From assembly GCA_001534745.1 (NCBI GenBank), contig CP013997.1, forward strand, positions 3,596,001 to 3,660,000: a DNA stretch of 64,000 nucleotides, in the 5' to 3' direction. This DNA comes from Pseudomonas monteilii. GTDB lineage: Bacteria > Pseudomonadota > Gammaproteobacteria > Pseudomonadales > Pseudomonadaceae. A program made the translations under genes and the position numbers. How positions within the stretch are numbered: position 1 is the first letter of the stretch; every line of letters begins with the position of its first letter. Positions 8,999 to 19,939 of the stretch are shown here, in pieces. Below the pieces are notes generated by a model, which saw only the letters and a list, made by a program, of their open reading frames with translations, was not told the origin of the DNA and ran no database searches.

Positions 8999-9022
8999 GT
9001 GTTCACTCACTTATGCATCGGC

Positions 9023-9856
9023 TCAGCCGCAGCTGGGCAGGTTCTTTTCCTGACGCTTGGCTTCGCCCCACAGGGCGTCCAGCTCGTCGAGGGTGCAATC
9101 TTCGAACGGACGGGCGCTGTCGCGCAATGCCTGTTCGATGAATCGGAAACGCCGCTCGAACTTGCGGTTGGCGCGGCGCAGGGCATTTTCGGGGTCCTGC
9201 TTCAGGTGACGGGCCAGGTTGGCCGTGGCGAACAGCAGGTCGCCCAGCTCATCCTCGATCGCGTCGGCGTCGCCCTCGGCCATGGCCTGCAGGACTTCGT
9301 CGAGCTCCTCGCGCACCTTGTCGAGCACCGGCAGTGCGTCAGGCCAGTCAAAGCCGACCTGGGCAGCGCGCTTTTGCAGCTTGGTCGCCCGCGACAGCGT
9401 CGGCAAGGCGGCGGGCACGTCGTCGAGCAACGACAATTGCTCAGGCACGCCCTGCTCGGCACGTTCCTCGGCCTTGATCGCCTCCCAGCGTGCCTTGACC
9501 TGGTCTTCGCTCAGGCGCGGGGTGTCCAGAGGGGCATGCAGGTCGCCGGTGGGAAAGACATGGGGATGACGGCGGATCAGCTTGCGGGTGATGCCATCGA
9601 CCACCTCGGCGAAGGCGAAGCGCCCTTCCTCGCGAGCCAGCTGGCTGTAGTAGACCACCTGGAACAGCAGATCGCCCAGCTCACCTTGCAGGTGCGCGAA
9701 ATCGCCCCGCTCGATGGTGTCGGCGACCTCGTAGGCTTCCTCGAGGGTGTGCTTCACGATACTGGCGTAATCCTGCTTCAGGTCCCAGGGGCACCCGTGT
9801 TGCGGATGGCGCAGGCGCGCCATCAGGGCGAGCAGGTCGTCTAGCGTGTAGGTCAT
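9023..9856 (-). CDS. mazG: Nucleoside triphosphate pyrophosphohydrolase MazG
   Basis: A 277-aa protein starting MTYTLDDLLALMARLRHP, with an AAGGA ribosome-binding site upstream. Two MazG domains are visible, each with paired acidic motifs: EEAYEVADTIE with GELGDLLFQVV near residue 60, and EELDEVLQAM with EDELGDLLFA near residue 200. MazG hydrolyses NTPs to NMP plus PPi and in E. coli lowers ppGpp during starvation, which fits its place next to relA. It follows relA by 65 bp on the same strand. Confidence 0.95.
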   Translation of the reverse strand: MTYTLDDLLALMARLRHPQHGCPWDLKQDYASIVKHTLEEAYEVADTIERGDFAHLQGELGDLLFQVVYYSQLAREEGRFAFAEVVDGITRKLIRRHPHVFPTGDLHAPLDTPRLSEDQVKARWEAIKAEERAEQGVPEQLSLLDDVPAALPTLSRATKLQKRAAQVGFDWPDALPVLDKVREELDEVLQAMAEGDADAIEDELGDLLFATANLARHLKQDPENALRRANRKFERRFRFIEQALRDSARPFEDCTLDELDALWGEAKRQEKNLPSCG

Positions 9857-9921
9857 ACGTGTGTCCTTCATCGCCCGACGGCACTGCCTGGGCAGGCAGT
9901 GCCGTCGGGCGATCGCGAGGG

Positions 9922-12162
9922 TCAAGGCGTGCGGTTGCGTCGGGTCTCGATGATGTTGGGCAACTGGGAAATCCTGCCCAGCAGCCGGCCCAGGGCGTCG
10001 ATCCCCGGAATCTCGATGGTCAACGACATCAGCGCGCTGTTGTCTTCCTTGTTGGAGCGGGTGTTGACCGCCAGCACGTTGATCCGCTCGTTGAGCAGCA
10101 CCTGCGAGACGTCGCGCAGCAGCCCCGGACGGTCGTAGGCGCGGACGATGATGTCCACCGGGTAAGTCTGGACCGGCACCGGGCCCCAGTTCACCTGGAT
10201 CATGCGTTCCGGTTCACGGCCACCCAGCTGCAGCACCGAGGCGCAGTCCTGGCGATGGATGGTCACGCCGCGGCCCTGGGTGATGTAGCCGACGATGGGA
10301 TCGCCGGGCAACGGCTGGCAGCAACCGGCGATCTGCGTCAGCAGGTTGCCCACGCCCTGGATCTGGATGTCGCCACGCTTGCCGTTGCGCGGGCTGGTGG
10401 GCTTGCGCGCGATCAGCTCGATCTGCTCGTTGCGGTCGGGCTCGAGCAGTTGCTGGGCGGCATTGACCATCTGCGCCAGGCGCAGGTCGCCGGCCCCGAG
10501 CGCCGCGAACATGTCCTCGGCGGTCTTGACGTTGGCTTTTTCGGCCAACTTCTCGAAGTCCACCTGCGGCAGGCCCAGTCGGCTCAGCTCACGCTCGAAC
10601 AGACTCTTGCCGGCAGCGACGTTCTGATCGCGGGCCTGCAGCTTGAACCAGTGCACGATCTTGGCCCGGGCACGCGAGGTGGTGACGTAGCCGAGGTTGG
10701 AGTTCAGCCAGTCGCGGCTCGGGTTGCCGTGCTTGCTGGTGATGATCTCCACCTGCTCGCCGGTCTGCAGGCTGTAGTTCAGCGGCACGATGCGCCCGTT
10801 GATCTTGGCGCCCCGGCAGTTGTGGCCGATCTCGGTGTGCACGCGGTAGGCGAAGTCCAGCGGCGTGGCGCCCTTGGGCAGGTCGATGGCATGGCCGTCG
10901 GGGGTGAAGACGTAGACCCGGTCCGGCTCGATGTCGACGCGCAACTGGTCGGCCAGGCCGCCGATGTCGCCCAGCTCCTCGTGCCACTCGAGCACCTGGC
11001 GCAGCCAGGAGATCTTCTCTTCGTAGTGATTGGAGCTGGGCTTGACGTCGGTGCCCTTGTAGCGCCAGTGGGCGCAGACACCCAGCTCGGCTTCCTCGTG
11101 CATGCCGTGGGTGCGGATCTGCACTTCCAGCACCTTGCCCTCGGGACCGATCACCGCCGTGTGCAGCGAGCGGTAGCCGTTTTCCTTGGGGTTGGCGATG
11201 TAGTCGTCGAATTCCTTGGGGATGTGCCGCCACAAGGTGTGCACGATGCCCAGCGCGGTGTAGCAGTCGCGTACTTCGGGCACCAGCACGCGCACGGCGC
11301 GCACGTCGTAGATCTGGCTGAATTCCAGCCCTTTGCGCTTCATCTTGCGCCAGATCGAATAGATGTGTTTCGCGCGGCCGCTGATGTCGGCATTGACGCC
11401 GGTGGCCAGCAGCTCGTTCTGCAACTGGTTCATCACGTCATTGATGAAACGCTCGCGGTCCAGCCGGCGCTCGTGCAACAGCTTGGCGATCTGCTTGTAC
11501 TGCTCGGGCTCGAGGTAGCGGAAGGACAGGTCCTCCAGCTCCCACTTGATATGACCAATGCCCAGCCGGTGGGCCAGAGGCGCATAGATGTCGAAGACCT
11601 CGCGGGCCACGCGCAGGCGCTTGTCGTCGTCGGCGACCTTGACCGCACGGATGGCGCAGGTCCGTTCGGCCAGCTTGATCAGCGCCACGCGCACGTCATC
11701 GACCATGGCCACGAGCATCTTGCGCAGGTTCTCGACCTGCGCCTGGGAACCGAGCACCAGCGACTGGCGGGGGTTGAGGCTGGCGCTGATGGCGGCCATG
11801 CGCAGCACGCCGTCGATCAGCTTGGCCACCACCGGGCCGAAGCGCTCGCCGACCTCGGCCAGGGTCGCCTTGCCTTCGCGCACGGCGCGGTAGACCACCG
11901 CTGCGACCAGCGAGTCCTGATCGAGCTTGAGGTCGGCGAGGATCTCGGCGATCTCCAGGCCCGCCTGGAAGCTGGAGGTGCCGTCGGCCCAGGAATGCTT
12001 GGCCGGGTTGCCGTTCTTCTCGACGTCCTGGGCGAAATCGCAAGCCTCCTTGAGGGCCGCACGATCGAGCGCCGAATCGACGCTCACCACATGGTCGAGC
12101 CATGCATCGAGATTGATACTGCCGTCGGTATTGACCGGCTGGTGCACTCTCACCTGTACCAT
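9922..12162 (-). CDS. relA: GTP pyrophosphokinase RelA, (p)ppGpp synthetase I
   Basis: A 746-aa protein starting MVQVRVHQPVNTDG, chosen for the AAGGTAG upstream and the usual RelA length. Order: degenerate HD-hydrolase region (about 1-190), synthetase domain (SGRAKHIYSIWRKM and YDVRAVRVLV, about 230-400), TGS domain (RVYVFTPDGHAIDLPKGATP), then ZFD/ACT C-terminal regions. The synthetase motif EFDD is the acidic ExDD form that marks ribosome-dependent RelA rather than SpoT. It makes pppGpp when uncharged tRNA enters the ribosome. A very long antisense frame over this gene is a codon-bias shadow. Confidence 0.96.
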   Translation of the reverse strand: MVQVRVHQPVNTDGSINLDAWLDHVVSVDSALDRAALKEACDFAQDVEKNGNPAKHSWADGTSSFQAGLEIAEILADLKLDQDSLVAAVVYRAVREGKATLAEVGERFGPVVAKLIDGVLRMAAISASLNPRQSLVLGSQAQVENLRKMLVAMVDDVRVALIKLAERTCAIRAVKVADDDKRLRVAREVFDIYAPLAHRLGIGHIKWELEDLSFRYLEPEQYKQIAKLLHERRLDRERFINDVMNQLQNELLATGVNADISGRAKHIYSIWRKMKRKGLEFSQIYDVRAVRVLVPEVRDCYTALGIVHTLWRHIPKEFDDYIANPKENGYRSLHTAVIGPEGKVLEVQIRTHGMHEEAELGVCAHWRYKGTDVKPSSNHYEEKISWLRQVLEWHEELGDIGGLADQLRVDIEPDRVYVFTPDGHAIDLPKGATPLDFAYRVHTEIGHNCRGAKINGRIVPLNYSLQTGEQVEIITSKHGNPSRDWLNSNLGYVTTSRARAKIVHWFKLQARDQNVAAGKSLFERELSRLGLPQVDFEKLAEKANVKTAEDMFAALGAGDLRLAQMVNAAQQLLEPDRNEQIELIARKPTSPRNGKRGDIQIQGVGNLLTQIAGCCQPLPGDPIVGYITQGRGVTIHRQDCASVLQLGGREPERMIQVNWGPVPVQTYPVDIIVRAYDRPGLLRDVSQVLLNERINVLAVNTRSNKEDNSALMSLTIEIPGIDALGRLLGRISQLPNIIETRRNRTP

Positions 12163-12260
12163 CTTTGTTCTACCTTTCCATACAGCGCGTCTCGCAGGAC
12201 ACGCTGGCAATCACCGTGCGACCTCCCGTCCGTGGACGTCGCACCAAGGGGCCAGCCTGG

Positions 12261-13619
12261 CTAGCCCACTTCGAATAACGCCATGGCTTCGACATGCGCC
12301 GTCTGAGGAAACATGTCGAGAATCCCGGCTCTCTTTAACCGGTACCCCTGGGCCACCAAGGTCTGGGTATCTCTTGCCAGCGTAGCTGGGTTGCAGGAGA
12401 CGTAGACCAGTCGACGGGCGCCCAGGCGCACAATATTTTTCACCACTTCCTGGGCACCGTCCCGAGGGGGGTCCAAGAGTACCGCAGAAAATCCGTTGGC
12501 GGCCCAGGCAGCATCGCCCAAGGGCTGCGACAAGTCAGCCTGATGGAAGCTGGCGTTGACGAGACCGTTGGCCTGCGCATTGGCCGCCGCGCGCTCGACC
12601 ATGGCCTGCACGCCTTCGACCGCCACCACTTCACCCGCCGAGCGGGCCAGCGGCAGGGCGAAGTTGCCCAGGCCGCAGAACAGGTCAAGCACACGCTCGT
12701 CGGCCTGGGGTGCGAGCCAGGCCAGGGCCTGCTCGATCATCGCCAGGTTGACGGCGGCATTGACCTGGACGAAGTCTCCAGGCCGCCAGGCCAGGGTCAG
12801 GTCCCACGGCGTCAGCTCGAAGCCCAAGGTCTGCCCCGGCTGGTCCGGTGTCGGTTCGCCCTCCCCCTGCAACCACAACTGGGCGTCGCTCTGCTGGCAG
12901 AACGCACGCAGGCGGGCCAGGTCCTGGTCGGCCAGGGGCGCGACATGCCGCACCAGCACGGCCTCGGCCGTGGCGCTGAACAGTTCGACATGGCCCAGTA
13001 CCTGGGGTTTGTCGAAGCTGCGCAGCACCGTCGGCAGGTGCCGCAGGATCGTCTGCAAGGGCTGTACCAGCACCGGGCAGTCTTCGATGGCGACGATGTC
13101 CTGGCTGGCTTCGGCCCGGAAGCCCACGTCGAGTTCCCGACGTTTCGGATCCCAGCGCACGGCGACCCGGGCACGGCGGCGGTAGCCGAACTCCGGCCCG
13201 CTCAACGGCGCGGCCCAGTGCTCCGGCGCCACGCCAGCGACCCGCTGCAGCTGCTCGGCCAGGGTGCGCTGCTTGAGCGCCAGCTGGTCGGCGTGGGGCA
13301 GGTGCTGAAGGTTGCACCCGCCGCAGCGGTCATAGTGCCGGCAAGGCGCTGCACGTCGCTCGGCGCTGGCCTGCTGGACCCGCTCCAGGCGCGCCTCGAC
13401 CACCTTGCCACGGGCGGCAAGCACCCGGGCCTCGACGGTTTCGCCCGCCAGCGCGCCACTGACGAACCAGGTGCGGCCGTCCTCGAAGGCGATGCCACGG
13501 CCGTCACCGGCCAGGCGTTCGATGACCAGGCGTTGCTTCTTGCCCACGGGCACCTGAGTGGCGCGCTCGCCACCGGCCGGCTGGAAGCGCAGCCCGCCAT
13601 TGCGTTTATGTCTGGACAT
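12261..13619 (-). CDS. rlmD: 23S rRNA (uracil-1939-C5)-methyltransferase RlmD
   Basis: A 452-aa protein starting [10 protein letters not shown]. An N-terminal TRAM domain is followed by the Fe-S cluster cysteines Cys93, Cys99 and Cys102 ([10 protein letters not shown]) and a later Cys in EDCPVL. The C-terminal Rossmann methyltransferase has [14 protein letters not shown] (SAM binding) and [12 protein letters not shown] with the catalytic Cys. It methylates U1939 of 23S rRNA. The start overlaps the cysM stop by one base, so cysM and rlmD are coupled. Confidence 0.95.
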   Translation of the reverse strand: MSRHKRNGGLRFQPAGGERATQVPVGKKQRLVIERLAGDGRGIAFEDGRTWFVSGALAGETVEARVLAARGKVVEARLERVQQASAERRAAPCRHYDRCGGCNLQHLPHADQLALKQRTLAEQLQRVAGVAPEHWAAPLSGPEFGYRRRARVAVRWDPKRRELDVGFRAEASQDIVAIEDCPVLVQPLQTILRHLPTVLRSFDKPQVLGHVELFSATAEAVLVRHVAPLADQDLARLRAFCQQSDAQLWLQGEGEPTPDQPGQTLGFELTPWDLTLAWRPGDFVQVNAAVNLAMIEQALAWLAPQADERVLDLFCGLGNFALPLARSAGEVVAVEGVQAMVERAAANAQANGLVNASFHQADLSQPLGDAAWAANGFSAVLLDPPRDGAQEVVKNIVRLGARRLVYVSCNPATLARDTQTLVAQGYRLKRAGILDMFPQTAHVEAMALFEVG

Positions 13620-14518
13620 CAGGGTGCGTCGAACAGGCCGGTGGACAGGTAGCGATCGCCGCGGTCGCAGATGATCGCCACCATCACCGCGTTCTCGACT
13701 TCGCGGGACAGGCGCAGCATGGCCGCCACCGCACCACCGGACGACACGCCACAGAAAATGCCCTCTTCTCGGGCAAGCCGGCGCATGGTGACCTCGGCTT
13801 CGTCCTGGGACATGTCGACCACGCGGTCGATGCGCGTGGCATCGAAGATCTTCGGCAGGTAGGCCTCCGGCCAGCGCCGGATACCCGGGATGGCCGCGCC
13901 TTCCATGGGTTGCAGGCCAACCACCTGCACCGCCGGATTCTGTTCCTTGAGGTAGCGCGAGCAGCCCATGATGGTGCCGGTCGTGCCCATGGAACTGATG
14001 AAGTGGGTGACCTGGCCCTGGGTCTGCTGCCAGATTTCCGGCCCGGTGCTGGCGTAATGCGCCTCGGGGTTGTCGCCGTTGCCGAACTGGTCCAGCACCA
14101 GACCACGGCCTTCGGCCTGCAGCCGCTCGGCCAGGTCGCGCGCGCCTTCCATGCCCTCGTCCTTGCTCACCACGATCAGCTCGGCGCCGTAGGCGGCCAT
14201 GGCCGCCTTGCGCTCGGCGGTGGAGTTGTCGGGCATGATCAGGATCATCTTGTAGCCCTTGATCGCCGCCGCCATGGCCAGGGCGATGCCGGTGTTGCCG
14301 GAGGTCGCCTCGATGAGCGTGTCGCCCGGCGTGATCTGGCCGCGCAGCTCGGCACGGGTGATCATCGACAGCGCTGGACGGTCCTTCACCGAACCGGCCG
14401 GGTTGTTGCCTTCGAGCTTGAGCAGCAAGGTATTGCTGGTTTCCCCGGCAAGGCGTTGCAGGCGCACCAGCGGCGTGTTGCCGACGCAGTCGGCGATGGT
14501 TGGAAACTGCAGGGTCAT
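13619..14518 (-). CDS. cysM: Cysteine synthase B, O-acetylserine sulfhydrylase
   Basis: A 299-aa PLP enzyme starting [20 protein letters not shown]. The PLP lysine is in [10 protein letters not shown], the substrate loop is [12 protein letters not shown], and the phosphate-binding glycines are in [11 protein letters not shown]. It makes cysteine from O-acetylserine and sulfide; CysM enzymes can also use thiosulfate. The 214-bp gap upstream separates it from divergent gacS. The stop overlaps rlmD. Confidence 0.95.
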   Translation of the reverse strand: MTLQFPTIADCVGNTPLVRLQRLAGETSNTLLLKLEGNNPAGSVKDRPALSMITRAELRGQITPGDTLIEATSGNTGIALAMAAAIKGYKMILIMPDNSTAERKAAMAAYGAELIVVSKDEGMEGARDLAERLQAEGRGLVLDQFGNGDNPEAHYASTGPEIWQQTQGQVTHFISSMGTTGTIMGCSRYLKEQNPAVQVVGLQPMEGAAIPGIRRWPEAYLPKIFDATRIDRVVDMSQDEAEVTMRRLAREEGIFCGVSSGGAVAAMLRLSREVENAVMVAIICDRGDRYLSTGLFDAP

Positions 14519-14732
14519 GGCGTAGTTCGCAATCGGGACGACAAGGGCGCCCATCATACCGACAAACCCGCACAGGCCATATCACGCAATCGATGGACGT
14601 CATAGCCAGGGGTTCTAAGGCGCTGGCGCGGGGTGTCGATCTAGGGAGTGCATTGGCGTCACGGGCGGAGTAACGTGCGGGGGCTGGGTTCGCCTGCATC
14701 ACAACAAGACAGCCACGAAACAGGAGTACGTC

Positions 14733-17489
14733 GTGTTCGATCGACTGGGAATCAGGAGCCGGGTGCTGCTGCTGGCACTGGTGCCTGCCGGCCTGATGGC
14801 GGTGGTACTGGGCAGTTACTTCACCTGGTTGCAGCAGAACGAATTGCGCACGCAGCTACTGCAGCGTGGCCAGATGCTGGCCGAGCACCTGGCGCCCCTG
14901 GCCGCCCCCGCCCTGGCCCAGGGCGCCACGGCCCAACTCGAACGCATCGCCGCCGAATCCCTGGAGCAGGAAGACGTGCGCGCCGTGACCTTCCTGGACG
15001 CCGACAGGAAGCGCCTGGCCCATGCCGGGCCGAGCATGCTCAACCCCTCGCCCAGCGACTCCGGCACCGGCAGGCGCCTGCTGCAACGCACGGGCAACGA
15101 TGCCACCCGCTACCTGCTGCCCGTGCTGGGCCACCACCGCGACCTGGCGACCCACGCCGTGCCCGCCGAATCGGAGCGGCTGCTGGGCTGGGTCGAGATC
15201 GAGCTGTCCCATGGCAACACCTTGCTGCGGGGTTACCGCAACGGGTTCGCCAGCGTGCTGCTGATCCTCGCCTGCCTGGCCTTCACCGTCCTGCTGGCCT
15301 TGCGCATGGGCCGAGCGATCAATACGCCGATCAGCCAGATCAAGCATGCCGTGGGCCAGCTCAAGGACGGTCACCTCGACGAGCGCTTGCCCGCGCTGGG
15401 CAGCCGCGAGCTGGACGAGCTGGCCTCCGGCATCAACCGCATGGCCGAGACGCTGCACATCGCTCGCGAGGAGCTGCAGCACAGCATCGACCAGGCCACC
15501 GAAGACGTGCGCCAGAACCTGGAGACCATCGAGATCCAGAACATCGAGCTGGACATGGCACGCAAAGAGGCGCTCGAGGCCAGCCGCATCAAGTCCGAAT
15601 TCCTGACCAACATGAGCCATGAGATCCGCACGCCGCTCAATGGCATCCTGGGGTTCACGCACCTGTTGCAGAAGAGCGAGCTGGCGCCGCGCCAGCTCGA
15701 CTACCTGAACACCATCGAGAACTCGGCCGACAACCTGCTGGGCATCATCAACGAGGTCCTGGACTTCTCCAAGATCGAAGCCGGCAAGCTGGTGCTCGAC
15801 AGCGTGCCGTTCAACCTGCGCGACGTGCTGCAGGACACCTTGACCATCATGGCCCCCACGGCCCATGCCAAGCAGCTGGAGCTGGTCAGCCTGATCTACC
15901 GCGACACGCCGCTGTCGCTGATCGGCGACCCGCTGCGCCTGCGGCAGATCGTCACCAACCTGGTCAGCAATGCCATCAAGTTCACCCACGAGGGCACCAT
16001 CGTCGTGCGGGCCATGCTGGAGGACGAGCACAAGGACCAGGCGCAGTTGCGCATCAGTGTGCAGGACACCGGCATCGGCCTGTCGCCGGACGATGTGCGT
16101 GCCCTGTTCCAGGCGTTCAGCCAGGCCGACAACTCGCTGTCGCGCCAGACCGGCGGAACCGGCCTGGGGCTGGTGATCTCCAAGCGCCTGATCGAGCAGA
16201 TGGGCGGCGAGATCGGCGTCGACAGCACACCGGGCGAGGGCTCGCAGTTCTGGATCACCCTGAGCCTGCCCAAGGCCCACGACGATGTGGAAACCTCGCC
16301 ACCCTCGGCCCTGGTCGGCCGTCGCGTCGCCCTTGCCGACCCTCATGCCCTGGCCTGCCAGGCCCTGGAGCACCAGGTCGCCGATTGCGGGCTCGACGGT
16401 ACTGTCTTCGCTTCTTTCGACACCCTGCTCGAGGCCGTCCAGGCCTCCGCCCAGGCGGGTCGGCCGTTCGACTTCGCGGTCCTGGGCGTGCACCTGGGGG
16501 TGCTTTCGCCCACCCAGCTGGGCGAGCTTGCGCACCAACTCGAGCACCTGGGATGCCAGTGCGTGGTGCTCTGCCCCACGACTCAGCAGGCCCAGTACCA
16601 CGCCTACCTGAGCGATGGGCAGACTCAACTGCTGGCCAAGCCGACCTGCACCCGCAAGTTGCGGCGTACCTTGCTGGAACTGGTGCAGCCCCGCCGCCTC
16701 ACCCGCGAGCCTGCGGGCAGCGACATGCGCGCACCGCGCCTGCTGTGCGTGGACGACAACCCGGCCAACCTGCTGCTGGTCCAGACCTTGCTCGAAGACA
16801 TGGGCGCCGAGGTCACGGCGGTGGACAACGGCCAGGCGGCGATCGATGCGGTGCGCGATCGCCCCTTCGACCTGGTGCTGATGGACGTGCAGATGCCTGG
16901 CATGGACGGCCCCACCTGTACACAACGGATTCGCCAGTGGGAGTCGGGCCGCGAGACCGCACGCCTGCCGATCGTCGCGCTGACCGCCCATGCCATGGCC
17001 AATGAAAAGCGTGCGTTGCTGCTGGGCGGGATGGACGACTACCTGACCAAGCCCATCAGCGAGCGCCAGCTGGCCCAGGTGGTCCTGAAGTGGACCGGGC
17101 TGAGCCTGGACACCTCCGATTCGCTGTCACGCCCCGAACGCTTCGCGCACCGTCACGAACTCAAGGTGCTGGACGCCGAGGAAGGCTTGCGCCTGGCCGC
17201 CGGCAAGCCGGACCTGGCCGCGGACATGCTGGCGATGCTGCTGGCTTCGCTCGACAGCGACCGGGAAGCCATCCGCGCGGCGCGCGCTGCCGACGACCGC
17301 GATACGTTGATCGCCCAGGTGCACCGACTCAACGGCGCCACGCGCTACTGTGGCGTGCCCCAGTTGCGCGCGGCCTGCCAGCACAGCGAGACCTTGCTCA
17401 AGCAGGACCATGTCGAGGCGCCCCAGGCCCTGGACGAACTCGACCGCGCCATCACCCGTCTGGCGCAGCAGGCCAGGTCGAACGCCTGA
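14733..17489 (+). CDS. gacS: Hybrid sensor histidine kinase GacS (BarA)
   Basis: A 918-aa tripartite kinase with a GTG start (CAGGAG six bp upstream). Order: TM1 about 12-34, periplasmic sensor about 35-170, TM2 about 172-194, HAMP, HisKA with His296 ([11 protein letters not shown]), HATPase ([26 protein letters not shown]), a degenerate receiver-like linker, a receiver with Asp718 ([13 protein letters not shown]) and an HPt with His864 ([13 protein letters not shown]). All phosphorelay residues are intact. GacS phosphorylates GacA, which drives RsmY/RsmZ sRNAs and secondary metabolism; gacA is not in the window. Confidence 0.96.
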   Translation: MFDRLGIRSRVLLLALVPAGLMAVVLGSYFTWLQQNELRTQLLQRGQMLAEHLAPLAAPALAQGATAQLERIAAESLEQEDVRAVTFLDADRKRLAHAGPSMLNPSPSDSGTGRRLLQRTGNDATRYLLPVLGHHRDLATHAVPAESERLLGWVEIELSHGNTLLRGYRNGFASVLLILACLAFTVLLALRMGRAINTPISQIKHAVGQLKDGHLDERLPALGSRELDELASGINRMAETLHIAREELQHSIDQATEDVRQNLETIEIQNIELDMARKEALEASRIKSEFLTNMSHEIRTPLNGILGFTHLLQKSELAPRQLDYLNTIENSADNLLGIINEVLDFSKIEAGKLVLDSVPFNLRDVLQDTLTIMAPTAHAKQLELVSLIYRDTPLSLIGDPLRLRQIVTNLVSNAIKFTHEGTIVVRAMLEDEHKDQAQLRISVQDTGIGLSPDDVRALFQAFSQADNSLSRQTGGTGLGLVISKRLIEQMGGEIGVDSTPGEGSQFWITLSLPKAHDDVETSPPSALVGRRVALADPHALACQALEHQVADCGLDGTVFASFDTLLEAVQASAQAGRPFDFAVLGVHLGVLSPTQLGELAHQLEHLGCQCVVLCPTTQQAQYHAYLSDGQTQLLAKPTCTRKLRRTLLELVQPRRLTREPAGSDMRAPRLLCVDDNPANLLLVQTLLEDMGAEVTAVDNGQAAIDAVRDRPFDLVLMDVQMPGMDGPTCTQRIRQWESGRETARLPIVALTAHAMANEKRALLLGGMDDYLTKPISERQLAQVVLKWTGLSLDTSDSLSRPERFAHRHELKVLDAEEGLRLAAGKPDLAADMLAMLLASLDSDREAIRAARAADDRDTLIAQVHRLNGATRYCGVPQLRAACQHSETLLKQDHVEAPQALDELDRAITRLAQQARSNA

Positions 17490-17575
17490 CGCGTCCTGGG
17501 CCAGGTGCCGACACAGGTCAATGCAGGTGTCGGGCGCCTGGCTACACTTGGGCTTTCTTCGAGTGGAAGACGGCC

Positions 17576-18565
17576 ATGCGCGTTCTCGTGTTCAGCAGCC
17601 AGCACTACGACCAGCACAGCTTCGATCGCGCCGCCGCTGATCAGGCGCTCGTCCTGCACCATCAGCCCGCGCGCCTGACGTTCGATACCGCGGTGCTGGC
17701 CCAGGGGTTCGATGTGGTCTGCGCCTTCATCAACGACCAGCTGGATGCGCCCGTGCTCGAACGCCTGGCCGCCGGTGGGACGCGCCTGATCGCCCTGCGG
17801 TCGGCCGGCTACAACCATGTCGACCTGGCAGCCGCTGCGCGCCTCGGCCTGGTGGTGACGCGCGTACCGGCCTATTCCCCGCACGCCGTGGCCGAACATG
17901 CCGTCGCCCTGGTGCTGGCGCTCAACCGCCACCTGCACCGGGCCTATAACCGCACCCGTGATGGTGACTTCACCCTGCACGGGCTGACCGGGTTCGACCT
18001 GCACGGCAAGACAGTGGGCATCGTCGGCACAGGCCAGATCGGCGAAGCCTTCGCCCGGATCATGGCCGGGTTCGGTTGCCAGCTGCTGGCGCACGACCCC
18101 TCCCCCAACCCCGCCGTGCTGGCCCTGGGCGCGCGTTACGTCACCCTGCCAACGCTGCTGCGCCAGTCGCACATCATCAGCCTGCACTGCCCCTTGACCG
18201 AACAGACCCATCACCTGATCGATGCCCACAGCCTGGCCGAACTGCAACCGGGTGCCATGCTGATCAACACCGGGCGGGGTGCGCTGGTCGATACCCCGGC
18301 GCTGATCGATGCGCTCAAGTGCGGGCAACTGGGTTACCTGGGGCTGGACGTCTACGAAGAGGAAGCGCAGCTGTTCTTCGAGGACCGTTCGGACCTGCCG
18401 CTGCAGGACGATGTACTGGCGCGTCTGCTGACGTTCCCCAACGTGATCGTCACCGCCCACCAGGCCTTTCTGACCCGCGAGGCGCTGGATGCCATCGCCC
18501 GCACGACCCTGGACAACATCCTCGCCTGGTCGCAAGGCCAGCCCCGCCACACCGTGCTCGCCTGA
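17576..18565 (+). CDS. ldhA: D-lactate dehydrogenase (NAD-dependent, fermentative)
   Basis: A 329-aa D-2-hydroxyacid dehydrogenase starting MRVLVFSSQHYDQHSF. The NAD-binding fold is marked by GIVGTGQIGEAFA, and the catalytic set by Arg in INTGRGALVD, Glu in LDVYEEEA and His in VTAHQAFLT. The N-terminus (YDQHSFDRA) and length fit LdhA rather than other family members. It reduces pyruvate to D-lactate. It lies 86 bp after gacS on the same strand; a shared transcript is possible but unproven. Confidence 0.93.
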   Translation: MRVLVFSSQHYDQHSFDRAAADQALVLHHQPARLTFDTAVLAQGFDVVCAFINDQLDAPVLERLAAGGTRLIALRSAGYNHVDLAAAARLGLVVTRVPAYSPHAVAEHAVALVLALNRHLHRAYNRTRDGDFTLHGLTGFDLHGKTVGIVGTGQIGEAFARIMAGFGCQLLAHDPSPNPAVLALGARYVTLPTLLRQSHIISLHCPLTEQTHHLIDAHSLAELQPGAMLINTGRGALVDTPALIDALKCGQLGYLGLDVYEEEAQLFFEDRSDLPLQDDVLARLLTFPNVIVTAHQAFLTREALDAIARTTLDNILAWSQGQPRHTVLA

Positions 18566-18638
18566 GGCGGACAGGGGGCGGACGGTCGTGATTAAAAGCG
18601 CGGCAGCCCTTACACTAGGCGGCATTTCTGGAGGACCC

Positions 18639-19076
18639 ATGGTCGAACACGATTTCCGCTACACCCTGTTCAATCCGCAGCACACCTTGATCGAATGCCG
18701 TGCCCTGGTGCCGGGCCGCTATCAGGTCACCGGCAACGGTGGCTCGATTCAGCGCGGCGACGTGCTGCTGGTGACGCTCAAGGGCAGCAAGAGCCTGTCC
18801 ATGCGCCTGACCGTCGAAAGCGTGCGCCACCTGATCAACCCTCACGGCCAATGGGTGGCGGTGGCCAGCGGGCCTGCGTTCACCGAACTGGAAATCCTGC
18901 AATGGCAGGTTACCTGCGATCAGTGCCAGGCCGTGCTGGACGTCGAGTTCGCCGTGGACGCCAAGCTCGGCGCCAAGGCACGCAAGCCGGCGGCCACTGC
19001 ACGGGTGGCCGAACTGGGCTGGGCGACACAGGGCCAGGGGCACCTGTGCCCTGCCTGTCAGGAGGCGTCTGCATGA
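18639..19076 (+). CDS. Conserved hypothetical protein with two CxxC pairs
   Basis: A 145-aa protein starting MVEHDFRYTLFNPQH after a GGAGG ribosome-binding site. It is a small beta-rich domain with two Cys pairs in its C-terminal half, TCDQC (about 95) and LCPAC (about 138), spaced like a zinc ribbon. I do not recognise an enzymatic motif. Its stop overlaps the next ATG (ATGA), so it is translationally coupled to the META-domain lipoprotein gene. Confidence 0.75.
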   Translation: MVEHDFRYTLFNPQHTLIECRALVPGRYQVTGNGGSIQRGDVLLVTLKGSKSLSMRLTVESVRHLINPHGQWVAVASGPAFTELEILQWQVTCDQCQAVLDVEFAVDAKLGAKARKPAATARVAELGWATQGQGHLCPACQEASA

Positions 19077-19477
19077 AACACCTGCTCGTCACTTCGCTCG
19101 TGGCCCTAGGGCTGACCGGCTGCGCGACCGAGGCACCGCCGTTGCAACAAGAGCGCAGCTACGTACTGGAATGGATTGGCGAACGTCCGCTGATCGACGA
19201 CAGCCACCTGACCCTGACCCTGGGCTCGGACAATCGCGCCTATGGCAACGCTGGCTGCAACCACTGGTTCGCGCCCTACACGCTCGACGGCGATCACCTG
19301 GTGTTCGGCCCGCCGGGGAGCACGCGCAAGCTGTGTGCGCCGGCGATCATGGAGCAGGAACAGCGCTTCCTCGAGGCCCTGCCCAAGGTGCAGCGTTGGG
19401 ATACGTCCGCCGAAGGGCAACTGCGCCTGTGGACGGGCGTGGGGCAGCCGTTGCGGTTGTGGCCGGACGAGGGTTGA
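19073..19477 (+). CDS. META-domain (HslJ-like) lipoprotein
   Basis: A 134-aa protein with a lipoprotein signal (LGLTGC) and a single META/DUF306 domain: LTLGSDNRAYGNAGCNHWF followed by the LVFGPPGSTRKLC strand and MEQEQRFLEALPKVQRW. HslJ-like proteins are linked to heat and novobiocin tolerance in E. coli; the role here is unknown. It overlaps the upstream CxxC protein by four bases. Confidence 0.85.
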   Translation: MKHLLVTSLVALGLTGCATEAPPLQQERSYVLEWIGERPLIDDSHLTLTLGSDNRAYGNAGCNHWFAPYTLDGDHLVFGPPGSTRKLCAPAIMEQEQRFLEALPKVQRWDTSAEGQLRLWTGVGQPLRLWPDEG

Positions 19478-19647
19478 GTGGGTAGAGGCTAGCGGTGTTC
19501 GACGGGTGAGATTCGGCTCGTCTGGTTGACCTGGCAGGCCGGTGCAGGCTCCTGTGGGAGTCCGCCCGCCGTCTTGGCGCCGCGCTGTCGCATAAGAGAA
19601 CATGGCGATAGTTGGCAGGATCCGAAGCTTCATTGCTAATCGATTTT

Positions 19648-19776
19648 AGGGCCGCTTTGCGGCCCATCGCGGCACTGGGGCCGCTCCTACACCCGTAGCC
19701 CCACCGCGGGGTTGCAGGCTATCGCGGTCACCTGTGGGAGCGGCCCCTGTGCCGCGATTGGGCCCGCAGGGCCCAC
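19648..19776. repeat. BIME palindrome
   Basis: GGGCCGCTTTGCGGCCCATC on the left and GATTGGGCCCGCAGGGCCCA on the right flank a centre nearly identical, in inverse orientation, to that of the unit at 7826-8015. It sits in the 460-bp gap between the META lipoprotein and the convergent thioredoxin gene, together with the REP pair at 19826. No gene is visible in this gap. Confidence 0.85.
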
Positions 19777-19825
19777 AAAACCTTGAAATTATTCCTTTCA
19801 AAATCAACAAGATATTTTATGTTCT

Positions 19826-19895
19826 GTGGGAGCGGGCTTGCCCGCGATAGCGTTCGGTCCGTCACCGCCTGCATCGCGGGCAAGCCCGCTCCCAC
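19826..19895. repeat. REP/BIME inverted pair (second copy)
   Basis: A 70-bp unit almost identical to that at 1301-1370: GTGGGAGCGGGCTTGCCCGC, a 30-bp centre and the reverse complement arm. Confidence 0.9.
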
Positions 19896-19939
19896 ACGAT
19901 GGAATCCACGCGCGCTTACCTGCTTCTTGCAGCCCCCGC

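Noticed and set aside
9859..12264. 801-aa open frame antisense to relA
   Set aside because: High-GC codon bias creates long open frames opposite genuine genes; relA is complete with diagnostic motifs on the other strand.
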